Shown here: piece by piece, positions 5,081 through 12,862 of the stretch | Position numbering within the stretch: the stretch's first letter is position 1 | How the letters are laid out: every line of letters starts with the position of its first letter | DNA from: Cytophagales bacterium | GTDB taxonomy: Bacteria > Bacteroidota > Bacteroidia > Cytophagales > Spirosomataceae | Length of the DNA stretch: 43,767 bases | Direction: 5' to 3' | Assembly: GCA_004292855.1 (NCBI GenBank) | Contig: RDXN01000080.1 | Span: 1 to 43,767, forward strand | The notes under the pieces: generated by a model | Database searches by the model: none | What the model was told of the DNA's origin: nothing | Seen by the model: only the letters and a program-made list of their open reading frames with translations | Program-made: the position numbers and the translations under genes

Positions 5081-7342
5081 CTACTCCCGATACAACGTTA
5101 CGGTGCCTTTCCACTGCTGCCGGGTGTAGCGGATGAGGTAATAATACACCCCCGATACGTCGGCCCCGCCCGACCAACGAAATTTTCGGTCGGTGGAGCG
5201 GAACACCTGCTTGCCCCAGCGGTTCAGGACTTCCACGTAGGCAAATTGCTCGGTGCAATTGTCGACGGGGAGGTCGGTAACGGACCAATAATCGTTGATG
5301 CCGTCGTTGTTGGGCGTGAACACGTTCGGAATGCGCAGGTTAGCGTCGATTTCGGGGTTGCGGAGCCGGACAGTTACCGAGGTGGTGTCGGTGTGTCTTG
5401 GCTGACAACTGCGGTCGTCGGCAACAAAATCGAGCACAAACGTCGCTTCGGATTTGCCGTCGAGGAGGTCGCAGGTGGGTCGCCATACTAAGCCTGACCG
5501 GAGCGTGGGCGAGCCAAACCGATTTTGCCACACGATGCCGTAACTGCCAAATGAGAAGCCGCGTCCTGCACCCGTGAGCCGGATGGAGTCGCGTTCGGGG
5601 TCGTTGCCCAGCACGTCGAAGCGGATGGTTGAGCCGGTGGTGTCGGCGGGGTTGAGAATCAAATCAATGGTTGGGCGGGGTAGGGTGGTGGCAATGGTCG
5701 GTGGCTGACTTGGTAGGCCCACTGCCGAGAGGTTTACCGTGACGGTGTCGCGGAGGGTTTGATTACAGCGCACTTTCGTGACCACAAAATCGACCAGGTA
5801 ATTGGCCCGCGTGGCCTGCGCACAGGCCGGACGCCAGACAAACGGCTGCGTGATGCGTCCCGTGCCCGATGCCGCCGAAAAGCTCATGTTGGCCGACGCC
5901 AGCGTGAAGCCCCGCCCAATGGCCTGCACAGACACCACGTCGTTGTCGAGATCAAGGCCAACGGCATTGAACGACAGCGATGTGCCGACCGTAATACGGC
6001 CTGTGTTTTGGGGGAGTGTCGTGCTAACGCGAGGCCTGTTGACCGCAGCCGTGACGATGTTCAACTGTACCAGCAAGGTATCGGTGAGTCCCTGCGGACA
6101 ACTTTCGTCGGTGGCCCTGATGGCAAGTGTAACCCGTCCCGATAGACCGTTCGTGAGGCAGCGACCAAAACAAAACTCCGCCTTCACGGTGTCGGTGGCG
6201 GTACGAGTAGTTACGATGTTGGGTGTGAGCGAGTAGCCGGGCAGGGTGCCGCTGGCGTTGGTGATCGTGATGCGCTGATTCGGGTTAGGGTCAGTCAGGT
6301 AAAGTGTGAAACAATTCTGATCTTTCTCGTTGATAGTCAGAACAGTACCACGTCTGTAATACTCTTTCGCCCCTTCGGTTTTCATGAGCAACCGGGGTGG
6401 GTCGTTGCGGGGACAGTCGATCACTTGCAACTGAAAATCCCGCTGAACCACACCAATTCGCACAGCGGGCCGTCCGGGTGTCCGGCGGTATTCTTCTACC
6501 TTCACCTCAAACACATACAACCCCGGCGTACTGGCCCGAACGCTGAGCAATCCCGTTCGGGCGTTCACTCGCAAGGGTTGGGGGCCTGGAATCATGTTGT
6601 TGACCGAAAAACCTGGTGCCCAGTTAATAGGCGGGTAAGGGCCACTCCGTACGGCATCGTTTGTGCTGGGATTTGGAACGCTGGCCGTGCTGTAGCCGTT
6701 CTGGGGCGTTGCCAGCGAATACACCAGGCTGTCGCCGTCGGCATCTTTAGCACTAAAATCGAAGGTAAAAGGCGTATTTACGCAGATATAGTCGCCCTTA
6801 GCGATACCAAATGAGGGCGTCGAGTTCGCAAAGGGGCGGTTTCCTTGCCAAGGAGGGGCAAATTCGAGATAAAACGTGGAGCCAGCCCCTCCCGGATTAA
6901 CAATATTGGAAATGGTGCCATTTCGGCAACAACGTTCCCAAACCATATAATATCCCTCCGAGTCGTTCAGGTAGCTGGGCAGCGACACATCAACGCTGTA
7001 GCGTAGCAGGCGTGTTCGGAGCGAACCAATGGCACAGGACGAGTTGGTGTAGTTAATCAGGCCATCGCTCACGAGGGGTAAAGTCACGCGAGCTTCGTAA
7101 AGATTATCGCGCTTTCTGAACAGATAGATCGTCACTTGCGCATCGGCGGCAGCCCGGTTGCCGTTGATGTCGTCGAAGTACATGTTCATGTTGATGCGGT
7201 GCGAAAAGGCACTGGTAGTACCGAGGTATTGTAGTTCCAGTTCGCCCCCAACGATGTGGGTGGCCTGCGCGGGCGTTAAGCCAACAAGAGCAAGCAGAAG
7301 AAAAAGTAGCTTATAAAACGTGTGTCCGTAAAAAGTCTGCAT
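5081..7342 (-). CDS. Secreted gliding-motility-type protein with CHU_C (type B T9SS) signal, 753 aa
   Basis: A signal peptide (LLFLLLALVGLTPAQA) is followed by THIVGGE, the usual first motif of a common Bacteroidota secreted family. The body is a series of Ig/cadherin-like beta domains with paired cysteines and D-rich repeats ('DADGDSLVYSL', 'DLDNDVVSVQAIGRGF', 'DPERDSIRLTGAGRGF'); the last two mark a domain repeated at about 440-545 and 550-660. Residues about 665-753 are the gliding-motility C-terminal domain (CHU_C): NVFTPNNDGIND, then 'VLNRWGKQVF', then 'GVYYYLIRYT'. That domain targets proteins to type IX secretion in a type B manner, leaving them outside the cell. The role of this particular protein is not known. 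It is probably transcribed with the SDR gene. Confidence 0.9.
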   Translation of the reverse strand: MQTFYGHTFYKLLFLLLALVGLTPAQATHIVGGELELQYLGTTSAFSHRINMNMYFDDINGNRAAADAQVTIYLFRKRDNLYEARVTLPLVSDGLINYTNSSCAIGSLRTRLLRYSVDVSLPSYLNDSEGYYMVWERCCRNGTISNIVNPGGAGSTFYLEFAPPWQGNRPFANSTPSFGIAKGDYICVNTPFTFDFSAKDADGDSLVYSLATPQNGYSTASVPNPSTNDAVRSGPYPPINWAPGFSVNNMIPGPQPLRVNARTGLLSVRASTPGLYVFEVKVEEYRRTPGRPAVRIGVVQRDFQLQVIDCPRNDPPRLLMKTEGAKEYYRRGTVLTINEKDQNCFTLYLTDPNPNQRITITNASGTLPGYSLTPNIVTTRTATDTVKAEFCFGRCLTNGLSGRVTLAIRATDESCPQGLTDTLLVQLNIVTAAVNRPRVSTTLPQNTGRITVGTSLSFNAVGLDLDNDVVSVQAIGRGFTLASANMSFSAASGTGRITQPFVWRPACAQATRANYLVDFVVTKVRCNQTLRDTVTVNLSAVGLPSQPPTIATTLPRPTIDLILNPADTTGSTIRFDVLGNDPERDSIRLTGAGRGFSFGSYGIVWQNRFGSPTLRSGLVWRPTCDLLDGKSEATFVLDFVADDRSCQPRHTDTTSVTVRLRNPEIDANLRIPNVFTPNNDGINDYWSVTDLPVDNCTEQFAYVEVLNRWGKQVFRSTDRKFRWSGGADVSGVYYYLIRYTRQQWKGTVTLYRE

Positions 7343-7409
7343 GGGTTAACGGCTTCCAGGCTGCACAGAGTCGAATTTGACCCTTAAATTAGCGATTTAT
7401 TTAGCGATT

Positions 7410-8858
7410 ATGCGAAGAAAGAGTCATAAAGCACCGCAACGGTTGGAACGCGTTCGGATTGATGCGGTTGCTGCCGAGGGAAAATGTTTAGTGCGGACGC
7501 CCGAAGGGGTAATTTTTGTGGAAGCAGGGCCGGGGCATCCGGCAGTTGCCCCCGGCGATGTGGTCGATCTACGCATTGTGAATGTGAAAAAACAATACCG
7601 GGAGGCCGTTGCCGAACGTATCCACGAGTTCTCGTCGGTGCGGGCCGAGCCGTTTTGTGAGCACTTCGGCACCTGCGGGGGCTGCAAATGGCAACATATC
7701 CAATACCCCGAACAATTGGGTTTCAAGCATCAGCAGGTGGTTGATCATCTTACGCGCATTGGTAAGGTGGCGTTGCATCAGATTCGGCCTATTATGCCCG
7801 CCGAAGTGCGTCAGTATTACCGAAATAAGCTGGAATACACCATTGCCGATGGTCGCTGGATGACCACTGCGGAGGTGCAGTCCGACGAACGGATTGATCA
7901 GCGTGTGGTCGGTTTTCACGTGCCACGCCGGTTCGATAAAGTGCTGCCCATCCGGCATTGTTACCTCCAGCCCGACCCGTCGAACGCCATCCGGCTCGCC
8001 GTAGCCGACTATATGTTTGCCCACAACCTCGCGGCCTACAACCTCAAAACCCACGTGGGCTATCTGCGTACGCTCATCATCCGTACCGCCGAGTCGACCG
8101 GGCAAACGATGGTGACCCTGCAAGTAGCCCAAAATAACCCCGACCGACTCGCCCACCTGCTCGACTACCTGCTCGAACAGTTTCCGCCCATTACGTCATT
8201 AAACTACATCATCAATACCAAAAAGAACGACACCTACGGCGATCTGGAGGTGGTGAATTATGCCGGAACGCCCTACATCGAAGAGCGCATGGACGACGGA
8301 AGCGGGCAGCCCCTCACGTTTCGGGTGGCTACGAAATCGTTCTACCAGACCAACGCGGGGCAGGCCTTCAACCTCTACAAAGTGGCGCGTGAGTGGGCAG
8401 GCCTGACGGGCAATGAACTCGTGTATGACCTCTACACCGGCACCGGGACCATTGCGCTGTTTGTGGCTCGACAAGCCCGACAAGTAGTTGGCCTTGAGTA
8501 TGTTGAGGATGCCGTGAAAGACGCCCGCGTCAACGCCGAGGTAAATGATATTGCTAACGCCAGCTTCCACGCGGGCGACATGAAGGCCCTGCTCACCGAC
8601 GCCTTTATGGACCAGCACGGCCACCCCGACGTGGTCATCACCGACCCCCCCCGCGCCGGTATGGACGAGGCCGTGACGCGCCAACTGCTGAAAGCCGCTC
8701 CGCAACGTATTGTGTATGTGAGTTGCAACACGGCCACGCAGGCTCGCGACCTCAGCATTCTCGACGAAGCCTACGAGGTGGCCAACGTGCAACCGGTCGA
8801 CATGTTTCCTCATACTCACCATGTAGAGAATGTAGTGTTATTGACAAAAAGAGCATAA
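7410..8858 (+). CDS. rlmD: 23S rRNA (uracil-C5)-methyltransferase, RlmD/RumA family, 482 aa
   Basis: A TRAM-like beta domain (about 12-70) precedes a 4Fe-4S site: Cys83, Cys89, Cys92 and Cys184. The SAM-binding loop is DLYTGTGTIAL (340-350). DPPRAGMD (412-419) and the nucleophile Cys439 in VSCNTAT complete the active site. The family methylates U1939 (RlmD) or related uracils in 23S rRNA using SAM. Bacteroidota often have one or two homologues, so RlmD versus RlmC-like specificity cannot be settled by eye. ATG 7410 is chosen; a TTG at 7377 is in frame. The gene is divergent from the CHU_C gene across 67 nt. Confidence 0.93.
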   Translation: MRRKSHKAPQRLERVRIDAVAAEGKCLVRTPEGVIFVEAGPGHPAVAPGDVVDLRIVNVKKQYREAVAERIHEFSSVRAEPFCEHFGTCGGCKWQHIQYPEQLGFKHQQVVDHLTRIGKVALHQIRPIMPAEVRQYYRNKLEYTIADGRWMTTAEVQSDERIDQRVVGFHVPRRFDKVLPIRHCYLQPDPSNAIRLAVADYMFAHNLAAYNLKTHVGYLRTLIIRTAESTGQTMVTLQVAQNNPDRLAHLLDYLLEQFPPITSLNYIINTKKNDTYGDLEVVNYAGTPYIEERMDDGSGQPLTFRVATKSFYQTNAGQAFNLYKVAREWAGLTGNELVYDLYTGTGTIALFVARQARQVVGLEYVEDAVKDARVNAEVNDIANASFHAGDMKALLTDAFMDQHGHPDVVITDPPRAGMDEAVTRQLLKAAPQRIVYVSCNTATQARDLSILDEAYEVANVQPVDMFPHTHHVENVVLLTKRA

Positions 8859-8885
8859 ATTGCGCTTTTTCATTCACTACAAAAT

Positions 8886-9761
8886 ATGCAGCTAAAACTT
8901 ACGTATCTACCTTTTAGTAAGGGGTTTTCCCTGCTTGTTCTATTTTTTCTGAGTGCCTGTTACCTGCCTGTCATGGGGCAATCGACCGGGCCGCCATCAA
9001 CATCGGCGACTGGTTGGCTCCGGCTCAACGGTAATGTGGGCGTCAATACCTCGGACCCCAAAGCCCGTTTGCAGGTGGCCGATGGCGACGTGTATGTTGA
9101 TAAGATTGGTTCGGGAGTGATTTTACGCGCTCCAAACGGGGGCTGCTGGCGCGTCACGGTCGACAACAGTGGTAATCTGGTCCGCACGGCTATCCTGTGC
9201 CCCGGTGCCTATCAGGTGTCATTCCAACCCGGACCCGCCGATGGGCAGGATGGCTACACAAGCACGTTTAACCAAAATACCCGTGGCGACGGTTTAGGCA
9301 TGGCTATTAGCTCCTGGACAACCAACGGAGGTACACCCGTATTGTATCAGGGGTATTTTCGGTTCGACCTCTCGGCTATTCCGGCAACGGCCCGCATCGA
9401 CAGCGCGTTTCTAAGCTTGACGTATTATGAAGGGTGGTTTGCCGATTCTAACGTAGGAAACAACCCAACGTACGTTCAGCGTGTAACAAGCCCCTGGGAT
9501 CAGGCCACGTTGACCTATACCAACCGGCCCGGTACTACTGCGGTTGGGCAAATTTCGGTGCCCGCAGCCAGTGCTTACCCTACGGTGTATCAGAAACTGA
9601 ACATCACCTCGCTGGTAGCGACTCCGGCCACCAACTACGGTTTCTCGATCCGGCAACAGGACGAAACGCCTGCGCCACCCTACCGGGGGTTGCTATTTGC
9701 TACCAGCGAAAACCCAACGCCTTCGTATCGACCCAGATTGATCGTGTATTATAGCTTGTAG
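8886..9761 (+). CDS. Secreted DNRLRE-domain protein, 291 aa
   Basis: A signal peptide (FSLLVLFFLSACYLPVMGQ) is followed by a short beta region (GNVGVNTSDPKARLQV) like that found in Bacteroidota proteins with tail-fibre-type repeats. Residues about 110-291 form a DNRLRE domain: 'DGYTSTFNQNTRGDG', then 'GYFRFDLSAIPATARIDSAFL', then 'VTSPWDQATLTYTNRP' and the closing 'YRPRLIVYY'. DNRLRE domains occur in extracellular polysaccharide-related and surface proteins. No T9SS tail is evident. It starts 27 nt after rlmD and may share its transcript. The stop codon borders the long palindrome at 9761-9869. Confidence 0.85.
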   Translation: MQLKLTYLPFSKGFSLLVLFFLSACYLPVMGQSTGPPSTSATGWLRLNGNVGVNTSDPKARLQVADGDVYVDKIGSGVILRAPNGGCWRVTVDNSGNLVRTAILCPGAYQVSFQPGPADGQDGYTSTFNQNTRGDGLGMAISSWTTNGGTPVLYQGYFRFDLSAIPATARIDSAFLSLTYYEGWFADSNVGNNPTYVQRVTSPWDQATLTYTNRPGTTAVGQISVPAASAYPTVYQKLNITSLVATPATNYGFSIRQQDETPAPPYRGLLFATSENPTPSYRPRLIVYYSL

Positions 9762-9869
9762 GGATAAAGGAGGAAAGGGAGGAGGGGGAAGAAAGGGATC
9801 GCTAACGCACGTTTTGCTTTCGCGTCAGCCATCCCTTTCTTCCCCCTCCTCCCTTTCCTCCTTTATCCC
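9761..9869. repeat. Long inverted repeat filling a convergent gene junction
   Basis: Arms 9761-9799 and 9831-9869 are exact reverse complements (39 of 39), purine-only on the left (words like AGGAAAGGGAGG) and pyrimidine-only on the right. An inner, imperfect extension pairs GCTAACGC with GCGTCAGC. The repeat runs from the last base of the DNRLRE stop codon to 1 nt before the dnaB stop codon. It can act as a terminator both ways. Confidence 0.95.
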
Positions 9870-9870
9870 C

Positions 9871-12552
9871 TTAAAACGGTGTTGCCTGATTGGGGTCGGC
9901 GTTGCCGAAGTTAGACAGATCGTTGGCGCGGCTGCGAACGGTGCCGCCGGTGGGTGGGAGGGGCGGCATGGCATTGGGGCCTGTTGGCGGCTGGTTACTT
10001 CCACCCGAACCGTCGAAACTGCTCAAGCCCGTTACGTTTGTGGGGAAGCCCGTGGGAGAGGGAACAGCTTCAAAATACGAATCCAGATCGCAGAACTTGG
10101 TGAAGCGGCTCACGAACCGTAACTGAATGGTATCGAGCGAGCCAGAACGGTTTTTTGCCACGATTACCTCACCAATGCCTGCTGTTGAATTACCGGCTTC
10201 GTCCTGCGTAATGTTGTAATATTCAGGACGATAGAGAAACATAACCATGTCGGCATCCTGCTCGATAGATCCCGATTCACGAAGGTCGGAAAGCTGTGGT
10301 TTCTTGTCGCCCCCCCGCGTTTCAACGGCCCGGCTCAACTGCGAGAGAGCAATAACAGGCACGTTCAACTCCTTGGCGAGGTTCTTCAACGCTCGTGAGA
10401 TCGAGGCAATTTCCTGTTCGCGGTTGGCCCCTTTGCTGTTGTCGCCCTGCATGAGCTGGAGGTAGTCGATCACCACCATCTGAATATCGTGTTGCGCTTT
10501 CAGACGACGGCACTTAGCCCGAAGTTCCAGAATCGACAGGGCCGGGGTGTCGTCAATGTAAATCGGGGCTTCGGTCAGGCGTTGAATTTTGTGGTGCAAC
10601 TGCGTCCACTCGTGCGGGGCAAGCGTCCCTTTTTTGATCTTCTCACTGTCGATCTCAGCCTCTGCCGAGATCAAACGATTCACCAACTGCACCGCCGACA
10701 TCTCCAACGAGAAAATCGCCACGGGTTGCCCAAAGTCGACAGCCGCGTTGCGCAAGGCCGAAACCACAAAAGCGGTGTTGTGAGTCACGGTCATGTCTTC
10801 GAGCAGGAACAGGTGGTTCCCGTCGATAGTAAACCCGTAATAATCATCAACCTGATCGTACTCGACCTGAATCCCCGTCACGCGCCAATCAGCGCGTGCC
10901 CGAAGCGGCCTTGCTTTCTTCCGTTCGATGCGCACAGGGATTGAGTCCAGATTACCGAAAATTCGTAGCCGGTAAACTGTTGACACATAGGCACGGGATG
11001 CTATCGTAGCCTGTTTTTCTTTAAGCGAACAACGAAAACCAAGCGTGTCGCAGAGGTATTTAAGTTGTTCGGCTAACGCTTTGTTCTTCTGCACGATCTC
11101 GTAACAGTTGAACGCTTCCTGATAATGCCCGTCGCTGTCGATTAGCCCTGCCAGAAGTTTCAAGCGGTTTTCGCCTGAATTGATGAGATAGGCGTTAGGG
11201 ATATGCTTATTTTCAATGACCGACAGGCCGCGCAACTGCTCTTGAACATTGAACACTTCAGGACGATTGCCGTATTGGGCACCCCCTCGCTTACCAGACG
11301 TAATGGCGTAGTTAGCTGTTCGATTGGCTTGCTGATACGTCGTCATTTGCAAACCCAGCGAGTCGGCGTAGGTTTGCAAATAGTCAACCACTTCGGTATC
11401 AACATTAGTGATACGTGAACTGTATGAATGCCCATCACCAAGCCATAATCCAACAAAATAGGGATCGAGGGGAACCGCTTTTTCAGGAAACTGAACGGCG
11501 ACTTTATAACCTTTGAAATTCGTCTTGAATTTATCGGACTTGGCTACATAGTCACGAATCGGAATGTTCAGAACTTCACCTTTTGAGCGCGTGCCTTCGT
11601 TACGCGACCGTCTCAAGGACAAAATATGGCTCTCATTGACGCGGTAACTGATGCCCTTGTTTTGATGCACCCAATACATGCGCTCGCGTCCTCGCGCCAG
11701 GCTTAACACACGCCGGGGCGTTGAGTCGTCACCCATAAGCAAATCGCCCTCGCGTACATCTTCCACGTTGCGGAGCGATCCATCAAACATGACAACCTTC
11801 GTGCCTTTACCGAGACATTTTCCCATTGCCGGACGAGCCGCCAGAATGGTTAGTTCGGTCGGTTGCCAACCCGACGTGAGTCGGTCCAATGCACTGAAGC
11901 CCGAGGGGATGCCTGTGAGACCGTCTTTGTTGTTTTTCTTGACTTCTAACTCCCTCAGAGCCTGCCCCACAATGGTGTTCATGTCGGCATAGTTCTTTCG
12001 GATGTTCGATTCGGAAATCCGAAACAGCGACTGTTCGGTATGGTCGAGGAGTTGAAAAACGTCGGTAGTGTCTTCATAAGCATCGCGCAACACCGTTGAG
12101 GCCATCGTGATCATGGCCCGCTTGAGGGCGTGCTCGGTAACGACCCGCGAGTGGTATTCGATGTTGGCCGCCGAGTTTACCTTCACTGTCAGGTCGGCCA
12201 CATAGCTGCCGCCCCCCACAAACTCCAGTTCGCCCGATTTACGCAGTTGCTGCGTAACGGTAAGCAGGTCAATGGGTTCGGAGTTCTGAAACAGGGTCAG
12301 GATAGCGTTGTAGATCCGCTGATGAGCCTCTTTATAGAAACTTTCAGGCTTCAAAATGTCGATCACAGCCGACAGGGCATCTTTTTCGATCATGAGCGCG
12401 CCCAACACGGCCATTTCGAGGTCGGTGGCCTGCGGAGGTAGCTTGCCGAGTCCGGTATCGAGCCGATCTAACCATTGATTGCCTGACTGTGAGCGAGTTC
12501 CGCCGATGCCGGGCGTTTTGCGCAGGTGTTGGTTGGGTCGAGAATTTTCCAT
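9871..12552 (-). CDS. dnaB: Replicative DNA helicase DnaB with an in-frame intein, 893 aa
   Basis: The extein (about 546 aa) is a normal DnaB: an N-terminal helical domain (DLEMAVLGALMIEKDAL), a linker, then the RecA-like ATPase. The P-loop ARPAMGK|TAFV is split after Gly-Lys by a 347-residue intein (residues 246-592), whose excision would restore GKT. Later motifs are intact: FSLEMS, VVIDYLQLM (Walker B), ALSQLSRAVETR and RESGSIEQDADM. The second known DnaB intein site, before SIEQDAD, is empty. The C-terminus is a Gly/Pro-rich tail of about 60 residues. ATG 12552 is chosen; a GTG at 12561 is in frame. DnaB unwinds the chromosome at replication forks, so splicing should be essential unless another dnaB exists. 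Confidence 0.95.
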   Translation of the reverse strand: MENSRPNQHLRKTPGIGGTRSQSGNQWLDRLDTGLGKLPPQATDLEMAVLGALMIEKDALSAVIDILKPESFYKEAHQRIYNAILTLFQNSEPIDLLTVTQQLRKSGELEFVGGGSYVADLTVKVNSAANIEYHSRVVTEHALKRAMITMASTVLRDAYEDTTDVFQLLDHTEQSLFRISESNIRKNYADMNTIVGQALRELEVKKNNKDGLTGIPSGFSALDRLTSGWQPTELTILAARPAMGKCLGKGTKVVMFDGSLRNVEDVREGDLLMGDDSTPRRVLSLARGRERMYWVHQNKGISYRVNESHILSLRRSRNEGTRSKGEVLNIPIRDYVAKSDKFKTNFKGYKVAVQFPEKAVPLDPYFVGLWLGDGHSYSSRITNVDTEVVDYLQTYADSLGLQMTTYQQANRTANYAITSGKRGGAQYGNRPEVFNVQEQLRGLSVIENKHIPNAYLINSGENRLKLLAGLIDSDGHYQEAFNCYEIVQKNKALAEQLKYLCDTLGFRCSLKEKQATIASRAYVSTVYRLRIFGNLDSIPVRIERKKARPLRARADWRVTGIQVEYDQVDDYYGFTIDGNHLFLLEDMTVTHNTAFVVSALRNAAVDFGQPVAIFSLEMSAVQLVNRLISAEAEIDSEKIKKGTLAPHEWTQLHHKIQRLTEAPIYIDDTPALSILELRAKCRRLKAQHDIQMVVIDYLQLMQGDNSKGANREQEIASISRALKNLAKELNVPVIALSQLSRAVETRGGDKKPQLSDLRESGSIEQDADMVMFLYRPEYYNITQDEAGNSTAGIGEVIVAKNRSGSLDTIQLRFVSRFTKFCDLDSYFEAVPSPTGFPTNVTGLSSFDGSGGSNQPPTGPNAMPPLPPTGGTVRSRANDLSNFGNADPNQATPF
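10777..11817 (-). mobile_element. DnaB intein with LAGLIDADG homing endonuclease
   Basis: The intein starts with Cys (CLGKGTKVV, block A) and ends with block G, TVTHN, followed by Thr of the extein. Block B carries the His of VNESHILSL. Two endonuclease helices are present, FVGLWLGDG and LAGLIDSDG, and block F (YRLRIFGN) precedes the C-terminal splicing motif. All residues for splicing (Cys1, block B His, penultimate His, terminal Asn, Cys/Ser/Thr+1) are there, and both endonuclease acidic residues are intact, so it looks active for splicing and possibly homing. The insertion site is the lysine-threonine junction of the P-loop, the most conserved point of the gene. Confidence 0.95.
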
Positions 12553-12560
12553 GATCACCA

Positions 12561-12592
12561 CAATGTTACGGAATCTTTACCCAAAAAGGCAA
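12561..12592 (-). promoter_or_regulatory. Possible dnaB promoter
   Basis: On the minus strand TTG (12590-12592), a 21-nt spacer and TAACATTG (12561-12568), one base off the -7 consensus. Transcription would start almost at the ATG at 12552, giving a near-leaderless mRNA. Confidence 0.3.
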
Positions 12593-12782
12593 CCTATAGC
12601 TAGGCTACGGACCGGCAGGTGGCCATTTGCTGTTTAGCTAACTGATTGGAAATAAATAGACTGTTGAATGAAGAGCTGACATTAAAAAAAGCTATACCCT
12701 GAAAAAGCCTATTTACCCTCTTAGTCTGTAACTTTTGTATAGTTAAATGAATACTTCTTGTTTAATCTAGTTTTAAAACGGG

Positions 12783-12798
12783 TTGGCACATCTTTTGT
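12783..12798 (+). promoter_or_regulatory. Possible sigma-54-like promoter
   Basis: TTGGCACATCTTTTGT has the -24 box TTGGCAC and TTG at the -12 position with correct spacing, but GT replaces the usual GC at -12. It lies 65 nt before the metalloprotease ATG, in the 310-nt divergent gap 12553-12862. The rest of that gap holds AT-rich sequence (12620-12780) and nothing else I can name. Confidence 0.35.
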
Positions 12799-12862
12799 GA
12801 ATCCTATGATAGTCGCATCATTAGTTACATGAATCGGTCTGTTTCTCTCTTATTTTTTCTTC

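Noticed and set aside
9871-12552. dnaB as a disrupted or frameshifted pseudogene
   Set aside because: The interrupting segment is in frame and carries all intein splicing blocks and extein junction residues.
12553-12862. Small RNA or riboswitch in the dnaB/metalloprotease gap
   Set aside because: No stable conserved structure or terminator could be seen; only promoter-like motifs.
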